NCBI GenBank assembly: GCA_946481225.1
Contig: CAMLNJ010000099.1
Span: forward strand, 1 to 8,612
Length of the DNA stretch: 8,612 nucleotides
Source: an uncultured Verrucomicrobiota bacterium
GTDB lineage: Bacteria; Verrucomicrobiota; Verrucomicrobiae; Opitutales; Opitutaceae
Direction: 5' to 3'
Part shown: piece after piece, positions 1-8,612 of the stretch
Numbering within the stretch: position 1 is the stretch's first letter
Layout: the number at the start of each line of letters is the position of its first letter
Notes under the pieces: model-generated
The model's input: only the letters and a program-made list of their open reading frames with translations
Told to the model about the DNA's origin: nothing
Databases searched by the model: none
Position numbers and translations under genes: made by a program

Positions 1-521
1 GGCAGCAGGTGATCGGCCTCGGCACGATGCTCGACACCGCGCGCTTCCGTTCGCTGATCGCGCAGGAGCTCAAGCTCGCGCCTACGCAGGTTTCGGCGCT
101 CATCCTTGGCGAACACGGCGACACGATGATTCCGGTCTGGTCATCGGCCGCCTACGCCGGCCTGCCGCTCGCGAAGGTCGCGGGCTGCACCACGGCCTTC
201 CAGAACCAGATTTTCGAGCGCACGAAGGGCAGCGGCGCCGAGGTCATTCGTCGCAAGGGCGGCGCGGGCTGGGCGGTGGGTCTCACCATCGCCGAGGTCG
301 TGCATGCCATCGCGCTCAACAAGCGCACGGTGTTGCCGGTTTCGACGCTTCAGCAAGGAGCCTACGGCCTGCGCAACGTGGCGATCAGCGTGCCGACGCT
401 CGTCGGCCGCGCCGGCGCCTTGGCGCACGTCGAGGTCGAGCTCTGGCCGAAGGAGCTGTCGGGGCTGCAAGCCTCGGCGCGCGCCTTGCAGGAGACCTAC
501 GCGAAAGTGTCGAAGGCCTGA
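1..521 (+). CDS. Lactate/malate dehydrogenase family protein, C-terminal part (5' end outside the window)
   Basis: This is an NAD-dependent cytoplasmic 2-hydroxyacid dehydrogenase that would interconvert pyruvate and lactate or oxaloacetate and malate. The frame is already open at base 3 and ends with TGA at 519-521, so only about 172 residues are present and the NAD-binding Rossmann half is missing. The visible part is the catalytic half. The LDTARFR motif gives the substrate-orienting Asp (33-35) and the carboxylate-binding Arg (48-50). GEHGD gives the proton-relay His at 114-116. VLPVS and YGL further on are also typical of the family. The assignment between lactate and malate is uncertain: GEHGD and PVWS look LDH-like, but the position that aligns with LDH Thr246, just after RRKGG, reads Ala-Gly rather than Thr. 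The deciding residue 102 lies outside the window. A hairpin terminator follows 38 bases after the stop, so the gene probably ends its transcript. Confidence 0.9.
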   Translation, partial: QQVIGLGTMLDTARFRSLIAQELKLAPTQVSALILGEHGDTMIPVWSSAAYAGLPLAKVAGCTTAFQNQIFERTKGSGAEVIRRKGGAGWAVGLTIAEVVHAIALNKRTVLPVSTLQQGAYGLRNVAISVPTLVGRAGALAHVEVELWPKELSGLQASARALQETYAKVSKA

Positions 522-559
522 GCTGTTTGAGCGAGACTCAAGGGGAACGCCCGGGGACG

Positions 560-582
560 GGCAGTTGCTTGCAACTGCCTTT
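560..582 (+). terminator. Hairpin terminator after the dehydrogenase gene
   Basis: The arms GGCAGTTGC (560-568) and GCAACTGCC (571-579) are perfect complements around TT. The top pair would open to leave an 8-bp stem with a CTTG loop. TTT follows directly at 580-582. The position, 38 bases after the stop and 76 bases before the next start, fits intrinsic termination. The T tract is short, so it may be leaky. Confidence 0.65.
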
Positions 583-657
583 GAAGTGCGCCTAACCTGG
601 AGGGCGGCTTGATGCGAAGATGAAGACAGGCTGTGTTGTGGAACCCTTATCCCTCCC

Positions 658-2427
658 GTGCGCCATCCCCTTTGCTTCAGTGTCCGCCTGAGTGCATGTC
701 TCGCCGTGTTATTCGCCAGCGCGTGTCGTCGTGCCGCCGAGCCGGCCGAGGCCGAGCCGACGAAGCCGGTGGAAGCGCGGCAGGCGTCGTCGACGAAGCC
801 CGTTCAGCCGGCGAGCGAGGTCCGGCCGACGACGGAGCAGTGGCTGGCGCGTATCCTCGCGGTGAGCGACATCGCCGACGCGGCGGAGCGGAAGCGCGCG
901 CTGGCCGGCGTGTGGGCGGAGGCGACCGGCGAGGAGCGCGCGCTTGTGCTGGAAGCCTTGTGGGCGCTGGGCGAGGACCGCGGGGCGCGGGCCCGTTTCG
1001 CCGAGTTGTTCACGCTGTGGTGCGAAGGCGAACCCGAGTCGGCGGCGCGCTGGGCGGTCTCGATGTGGGACGAGATTCCCGGGCGCGACGGCGAAAAGCT
1101 GCGCGAAGAGGCGGGTTTCCTGTGGGCGAAGCGGGATTTCGACCGGGCCTTCGCGTGGGCGCTAACCTTGCGCGACGTGAAGAGCGAGTGGAGCCTCGCG
1201 GCGAAGATGCTCAAGGAGGTGGCGCTGCGCGATCCGCGACGTGCGCTGGAACTGGCGCGCGGCGTGTCGGCTGAATTTTTCGCGGCCGCGGCGAACCGTA
1301 TTTTCGCGGGTTGGATCGAGCTCGATCCGGCGGCGGCATTCGCGGAGCTGGGCGTGGTCTGCAAGGATTCGTCGATGTTTCCGCACCGGCTCGGCGCCTG
1401 GGCGAACGTCGATCCGGCGGCGGCGGTGCGCTGGTCGCTGGCGAACGATGGCAAATGGCTCGGCTCGCTGGCGAACTTTGTGGAGGACAGGCGGGCGTTT
1501 GTGGGGGCCTTGTTCGAGGCCAATATCAATTGGGCGGCGGCGAAGCGTGGCAGTCCCTTGCCGATGTATTTGACCGGTTGGATAGGCGATGACGCCGCGG
1601 GCGCGCTGGCCTGGCTCGACGCTTTGCCCGAGAGCCCTGAAAAGGTCGCGCTCATCGCGGAGGGGACCAAGCACGTTTCCCACGACGAGGGCGGTAAGTT
1701 CCTGCCGGAGGGTGTGCCGCTGATCATGCGCATGCCGGAAGGCGAGGCGCGCGACGCCGCGCTGCGTTGGCATCTCGGCGAGTGGGGACGGAGCGACGCC
1801 GAGGCGGTGTTGCGGTGGCTCAATGAGAACGAGGTTTCCACGAGCGTGCGGGACGCGGCGGTGGCAGGCGCGATGAACGGCCTGGCCAAGGACGACACGA
1901 AGGCGGCGTTGGATTTCGTGGATACCTTGGCGGTCGGTCCGCTGAAAATTCGCGCGGAAAAGGAGCTGGCGGCCGGCTGGGCGGCGACGGACGCCAAGGC
2001 GGCGGCCGCGTGGCTGAGCACCCGTCAGCCCGGCTGGCTGGCGGAACCATGGAGCGGGAGCGCCACGGAGCAGAAAAACCGGATCGCGTCGGGCTGGATG
2101 GACGCCGATCCGGAGGCTTTGTTCGCCTGGGCGGCCGCGCGCGAAAACAAGGAGGAGGCCAACACCATTCTGGCCTACGCGGCCGGCGCGCTTGCGTGGA
2201 GCAGCCCGGGGAGCGCGAACAAGCCGGGGCGGGCGGTCGAGCTATTGCTGCGGCTGCCGGCCGATTTGAAGGCGCGTCGAGATCATCTTGAATCGATTTT
2301 CGGCAACCTGATCCGCGCGAAGAAAGAGGCGGAGGCCGTGGCCATACTGGACGCGCAGCCGGGTCTGTCCGCGGAGCAAAAGCACGAGATCCTCGAGTGG
2401 GGCAGGGTCGAGGCGAAGCGGTATTGA
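658..2427 (+). CDS. Predicted lipoprotein of W-DPxAA-W helical repeats, unknown function
   Basis: I do not recognise this 589-residue protein as a named family. The N-terminus is a signal peptide: a few polar residues including Arg2 and Arg10, a hydrophobic stretch at about 11-20, and an ASAC lipobox with Cys23 as the likely lipidated residue. A Pro/Glu/Lys/Thr-rich linker covers about 24-58. The rest appears all-helical and is built of units of roughly 28-40 residues with the signature W-x(3)-D-P-x-A-A-x-x-W. Clear copies sit near residues 156-167, 219-228, 248-259, 308-319, 376-387, 441-452 and 480-491, with weaker ones near 192 and 413. This suggests a TPR-like solenoid for binding proteins at the envelope, which is inference. 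The GTG start at 658 was chosen because it gives the complete signal peptide. No ATG, GTG or TTG start lies in frame upstream before the TGA at 610, and no good Shine-Dalgarno is visible. The end converges with the arabinofuranosidase gene. Confidence 0.85.
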   Translation: MRHPLCFSVRLSACLAVLFASACRRAAEPAEAEPTKPVEARQASSTKPVQPASEVRPTTEQWLARILAVSDIADAAERKRALAGVWAEATGEERALVLEALWALGEDRGARARFAELFTLWCEGEPESAARWAVSMWDEIPGRDGEKLREEAGFLWAKRDFDRAFAWALTLRDVKSEWSLAAKMLKEVALRDPRRALELARGVSAEFFAAAANRIFAGWIELDPAAAFAELGVVCKDSSMFPHRLGAWANVDPAAAVRWSLANDGKWLGSLANFVEDRRAFVGALFEANINWAAAKRGSPLPMYLTGWIGDDAAGALAWLDALPESPEKVALIAEGTKHVSHDEGGKFLPEGVPLIMRMPEGEARDAALRWHLGEWGRSDAEAVLRWLNENEVSTSVRDAAVAGAMNGLAKDDTKAALDFVDTLAVGPLKIRAEKELAAGWAATDAKAAAAWLSTRQPGWLAEPWSGSATEQKNRIASGWMDADPEALFAWAAARENKEEANTILAYAAGALAWSSPGSANKPGRAVELLLRLPADLKARRDHLESIFGNLIRAKKEAEAVAILDAQPGLSAEQKHEILEWGRVEAKRY

Positions 2428-2437
2428 AGGGCCCGAG

Positions 2438-2471
2438 CCGCGCCACCGGCAGCTTAGGCTGCGTGGCGCGG
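2438..2471. terminator. Bidirectional hairpin between convergent genes
   Basis: CCGCGCCAC (2438-2446) pairs with GTGGCGCGG (2463-2471). After a 2-base bulge (2447-2448), GGCTGC-side pairing continues as GCAGC (2449-2453) with GCTGC (2458-2462), leaving a TTAG loop. That is 14 base pairs in all. It starts 10 bases after the lipoprotein stop, and its right arm abuts the arabinofuranosidase stop (TCA at 2472-2474 on this strand). No U tract is present on either side, so it may work as a shared transcript 3' end or with Rho rather than as a classic terminator. Confidence 0.6.
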
Positions 2472-3986
2472 TCAGCGCAGCTCGAGCGCGACCACGCTCA
2501 TCGGGGGCAGCTCGGCCACGAGCACGCCGTCGGCGAGCTTCGCGCCGGTGAAGGGCGCGGGGTGCATGGAGTCGGGCGCGTCGAAGGTGTTGTGCGCGTT
2601 CATCGCGGAGGCGGTGAGCACGCGGCCGGCGACGGATTTCGCGGGGAGTTGATCGAAACGGATCTCGACGCGCGCGGCCTCGCGCGGGTGGACGTTGGCG
2701 AGCGAGACGTGCACGGCGCCGTCCGAGGCGCGGCGCGTGGCGCTGGCGGATATCGCCGGAATCGGCGCGCCCGTTGACGCGCCCGAGGCGCCGCCTTCGA
2801 CCGAGTAGGCGGGAACGTCGTGGAGATCGACGGGCAGCACCGTGCCGCCTTGGTGGGCCTTGAACATCTCGAAAACCCAATAGGTCGGGGTGCGTAGCAT
2901 GCGCGGGCCGTCGGTGAGGATCATGGCCTGGAGCACGTTGATCGTCTGCGCGATGTTGGTCATCGTCACGCGGTCGGCGTGGCGGTGGAAGATGTGGAAG
3001 TGCAGCGCGGCCACGAGCGCGTCGCGGAGCGTGTTTTGCTGATAAAGGAAGCCCGGCGTGGAGCCCGGCTCGGCGGCGAACCAGGTGCCCCACTCGTCGA
3101 TGATCATGCCGACGCGTTTTTCCGGATCATGCACGTCCATGATCGCGCCGTGGCGGCGGATGAGCGTCTCCATGTGCAGCGCCTTGGAGAGCGTGAGGTG
3201 CCACATCGCTTCGTCGAATTGCGTGGCGGACTCGCGCGGCGGCCAGCCGGTGGGCACGGTGTAGTAGTGGAGGGCGAGGCCGTCCATGTTGCGGCCGGCC
3301 TCGCGCATGAGGACCTCGGTCCAGCGGAAGTCGTCGGAGTTGGCGCCGCAGGCGATGCGGTAGACCTGGTTGCCCGAGTAGTTTTTGACGAAGGTGTTGT
3401 AGCGCCTGTATTCGTCCGCGTAATACTCGGGGCGCATCGATCCGCCGCAGCCCCAGCTCTCGTTGCCCACGCCGAAATAGCGCACGCGCCAGGGTTTTTC
3501 CCGGCCGTTCTTGCGGCGGAGATCGGCCATGGGCGAGGCGGCGTCGGAGGTGAGATACTCGACCCACTCCATCATCTCCTGCACGGCGCCGGAGCCCACG
3601 TTGCCGCAGATGTAGGGCTCGCAGCCGAGGAGCTCGACCAAGTCCATGAACTCGTGCGTGCCGAAGTGGTTGTTTTCCACGACGGAGCCCCAGTGGGTGT
3701 TGATGATGCGCGGGCGCCGCTCGCGCGGGCCGATGCCGTCCTTCCAGTGGTATTCGTCGGCGAAGCAGCCGCCCGGCCAGCGGAGCACGGGAATGTCGAG
3801 GGCCTTGAGCGCGGCGAGGACGTCGTTGCGGATGCCGCGGGTGTTGGGGATGGGCGAATCGGGCCCGACCCAGAGGCCCTCGTAGATGCCGCGGCCGAGG
3901 TGCTCGGCGAAATGGCCGTAGAGGTTGCGATTGACGACGGGGCCGGGCGTGGCGGCGCGGAGCGAAGCGGAGACGGTAAGCGGCAT
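2472..3986 (-). CDS. abfA: Alpha-L-arabinofuranosidase, glycoside hydrolase family 51
   Basis: This enzyme removes terminal alpha-L-arabinofuranosyl groups from arabinan or arabinoxylan oligosaccharides by a retaining mechanism. The 504 residues match the usual length of compact bacterial GH51 enzymes. The N-terminus shows [15 protein letters not shown] (residues 23-37), then [14 protein letters not shown] (68-81). The acid/base is Glu176 in GNESWG and the nucleophile is Glu298 in IIDEWG, almost the same positions as Glu175 and Glu294 of the Geobacillus stearothermophilus T6 enzyme. A (beta/alpha)8 barrel is followed by a C-terminal beta domain from about 385, which contains an Ala/Ser/Gly-rich loop at about 398-422. 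There is no signal peptide, so it should act in the cytoplasm on imported oligosaccharides. The ATG at 3984-3986 is the first possible start in frame; its Shine-Dalgarno is poor. The gene is divergent from the sigma factor gene. Confidence 0.95.
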   Translation of the reverse strand: MPLTVSASLRAATPGPVVNRNLYGHFAEHLGRGIYEGLWVGPDSPIPNTRGIRNDVLAALKALDIPVLRWPGGCFADEYHWKDGIGPRERRPRIINTHWGSVVENNHFGTHEFMDLVELLGCEPYICGNVGSGAVQEMMEWVEYLTSDAASPMADLRRKNGREKPWRVRYFGVGNESWGCGGSMRPEYYADEYRRYNTFVKNYSGNQVYRIACGANSDDFRWTEVLMREAGRNMDGLALHYYTVPTGWPPRESATQFDEAMWHLTLSKALHMETLIRRHGAIMDVHDPEKRVGMIIDEWGTWFAAEPGSTPGFLYQQNTLRDALVAALHFHIFHRHADRVTMTNIAQTINVLQAMILTDGPRMLRTPTYWVFEMFKAHQGGTVLPVDLHDVPAYSVEGGASGASTGAPIPAISASATRRASDGAVHVSLANVHPREAARVEIRFDQLPAKSVAGRVLTASAMNAHNTFDAPDSMHPAPFTGAKLADGVLVAELPPMSVVALELR

Positions 3987-4110
3987 AGGGGAATGCGTTT
4001 GCCTGATCCTACTGGATTGGCCGGCTGACGAGCGCCAGCTTCATATGATGCGTTGTTGTCCTCTTGTTGATTTTTAGTCCTGATCTGGAGAGGCGCGGGC
4101 GCCGGAACGA

Positions 4111-4134
4111 GGCGATGCGCCAAGGCGCGTCGTC
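4111..4134. other. Hairpin in the divergent intergenic region
   Basis: CGATGCGCC (4113-4121) pairs with GGCGCGTCG (4124-4132) with one G-T wobble. Two further outer pairs (4112/4133 wobble, 4111/4134) extend it. The loop is AA, or CAAG if the top pair opens. It lies about 90 bases upstream of the sigma factor start and 125 bases upstream of the arabinofuranosidase start. It could be leader RNA structure or a protein-binding dyad. It is not followed by a T tract on the plus strand, so a terminator is less likely. Confidence 0.35.
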
Positions 4135-4212
4135 GAAAGCGGAGGGAGGTCGTCGCAGTCCAAGGAGGCGCCGCCGGGGTTTCTTGTAACAACGGCTTCT
4201 TCGTCGGTAAGT

Positions 4213-4218
4213 AAGGTG
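4213..4218 (+). promoter_or_regulatory. Ribosome binding site of the sigma factor gene
   Basis: AAGGTG lies 6 bases upstream of the ATG at 4225, a normal spacing. It contains the alternative GTG start at 4216-4218, and this overlap is the reason for preferring the ATG. Confidence 0.5.
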
Positions 4219-4224
4219 TCGCCG

Positions 4225-4974
4225 ATGTCTTCGGATTCTTTTGCGTCTCCCGCCGTTCACGCCGGCGCCCAATTCGCCACCACCCGGTGGTCGATCATCG
4301 CGGCGGCGTGCGAGGCGCCGACGGCGGAGTCGGACGCGGCGCTGGAGACCCTGTGCCGCGCCTATTGGTATCCGCTTTATGCCTACGTGCGTCGTTCCGG
4401 CCATCCACCCGCCGACGCGCAGGATCTCACGCAGGCGTTTTTCGCCCGTTTGCTGGAAAAGGCGTGGCTGCGCGACGCCCGCCCCGGCCTGGGCCGATTT
4501 CGCAGCTTTCTTCTCATGGCGCTGAAGCGTTTCCTCGCCAAGGAGTGGCGCCGGGAAAACGCGCGCAAACGCGGCGGCGGGCTCGCGTTTGTCGCGCTCG
4601 ACGCCGACGAGGCCGAGGCCCGCTACGCGGTGGAGCCCGCGCTCGGCCCGGACGAAATCTACGAGCGCCGCTGGGCGCTGACGCTGCTTGATCGCGCGCT
4701 CGCCGGCCTCGCCGAGGAGTATCGCGCGACGGATCGCGCCGCCGAGTTTGAGCTGCTCAAGGGGCATCTCGTGGCCCCGCGCGGCGAGATCGACTACGAG
4801 TCCACCGCGGCGGAGCTGGGGCTCTCCGCGGGCGCCGCGCGCGTGGCGGTGCACCGGCTGCGCAAGCGCTTCCGCGAGGCCATCCGGGCGGAGATAGCCG
4901 AGACCGTGGCCGCTCCCGGCGAACTCGACGTCGAGCTCGCGCATTTCGTGAAAGTTCTTTCGGCGCGGGCGTAA
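4225..4974 (+). CDS. ECF-type RNA polymerase sigma factor paired with a Ser/Thr kinase
   Basis: This 249-residue protein would direct RNA polymerase to a specific promoter set. It opens with TTRWS (residues 19-23), a signature I associate with an ECF group common in Planctomycetes and Verrucomicrobia. Region 2 runs from about 35 to 112: DAQDLTQ (64-70) is region 2.2, and FRSFLLMALKRFL (92-104) with basic residues after it is regions 2.3-2.4. The linker holds KRGGG and ERRWAL. Region 4 is a helix-turn-helix at about 190-217 (STAAELGLS, then VAVHRLRKRF). The usual DAED of region 2.2 reads DAQD, with Thr69 close by. No anti-sigma gene is seen; the kinase gene starts 31 bases after the stop, so the two are probably co-transcribed. 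A GTG at 4216 would add three residues, but the ATG has the better-placed Shine-Dalgarno. Confidence 0.92.
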   Translation: MSSDSFASPAVHAGAQFATTRWSIIAAACEAPTAESDAALETLCRAYWYPLYAYVRRSGHPPADAQDLTQAFFARLLEKAWLRDARPGLGRFRSFLLMALKRFLAKEWRRENARKRGGGLAFVALDADEAEARYAVEPALGPDEIYERRWALTLLDRALAGLAEEYRATDRAAEFELLKGHLVAPRGEIDYESTAAELGLSAGAARVAVHRLRKRFREAIRAEIAETVAAPGELDVELAHFVKVLSARA

Positions 4975-5005
4975 CATCACCGCCTTATCCGGTATTTATC
5001 GTGGT

Positions 5006-8612
<3,607 letters not shown>

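Noticed and set aside
804..2021. Minus-strand open frame of 405 codons over the lipoprotein gene
   Set aside because: The product is Ser/Ala/Arg-rich without motifs, while the opposite strand encodes a signal peptide and regular repeats. It is a GC-driven shadow.
2979..4028. Plus-strand open frame of 349 codons opposite the arabinofuranosidase gene
   Set aside because: The opposite strand encodes a complete GH51 enzyme with both catalytic Glu residues; this frame shows only Val/Ala/Gly-rich sequence.
4009..4044. An 11-codon minus-strand frame ([11 protein letters not shown]) just upstream of the arabinofuranosidase gene, possible leader peptide
   Set aside because: No well-placed Shine-Dalgarno; the nearest AGAGGA is about 14 bases away. 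No attenuator-like alternative hairpins were found after it. Such short frames are expected by chance.
4184..4205. ECF-type promoter made of TGTAAC and CGTC upstream of the sigma factor gene (autoregulation)
   Set aside because: The elements are only 11 bases apart, against about 15-17 expected, and the start codon would follow only about 20 bases later.

Overview
The window looks like a GC-rich chromosomal segment from a member of the Verrucomicrobia, perhaps the Opitutaceae. Three things suggest this: the ECF sigma factor with an N-terminal TTRWS motif, the Ser/Thr kinase that starts with a CxxC...CxxC zinc ribbon, and the general coding style. This is recognition from memory; no search was run. 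No stretch longer than 300 bases lacks a gene. Nothing resembling an rRNA, tRNA, CRISPR array, insertion sequence or attachment site was seen.

Layout. (1) Bases 1-521, plus strand, hold the C-terminal half of an NAD-dependent lactate/malate dehydrogenase, followed by a hairpin terminator at 560-582. (2) Bases 658-2427, plus strand, hold a predicted lipoprotein made of about ten short helical repeats with a W...D-P-x-A-A...W signature and no function I recognise. (3) Bases 2472-3986, minus strand, hold a complete cytoplasmic GH51 alpha-L-arabinofuranosidase. It converges on the lipoprotein gene, and a 14-bp hairpin sits between the two stops. (4) A 238-bp divergent region at 3987-4224 carries a hairpin. 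(5) Bases 4225-4974, plus strand, hold an ECF-type sigma factor. (6) From 5006 to the window edge, plus strand, 31 bp after the sigma factor, lies a very large multi-pass membrane Ser/Thr protein kinase, cut off at its 3' end.

The kinase reading frame is 5006-8612, and I translated it by hand without meeting a stop. A parallel open frame at 5053-8601 and several long minus-strand frames over the same DNA are GC-driven shadows.

How the genes may work together. The sigma factor and kinase form a tandem pair. The kinase has, in order, a zinc ribbon, a complete cytosolic kinase domain, three copies of a four-helix membrane module, a thirteenth membrane helix and an apparently extracytoplasmic region. 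That region has a beta-sandwich-like part and the start of a carboxypeptidase-regulatory-like domain. The sigma factor has DAQD in region 2.2, where DAED is usual, with a threonine two residues further on. This invites the hypothesis that the kinase switches the sigma factor on by phosphorylation in response to an envelope or extracellular signal. The divergent arabinofuranosidase gene could be a target or just a neighbour; the sequence does not decide.
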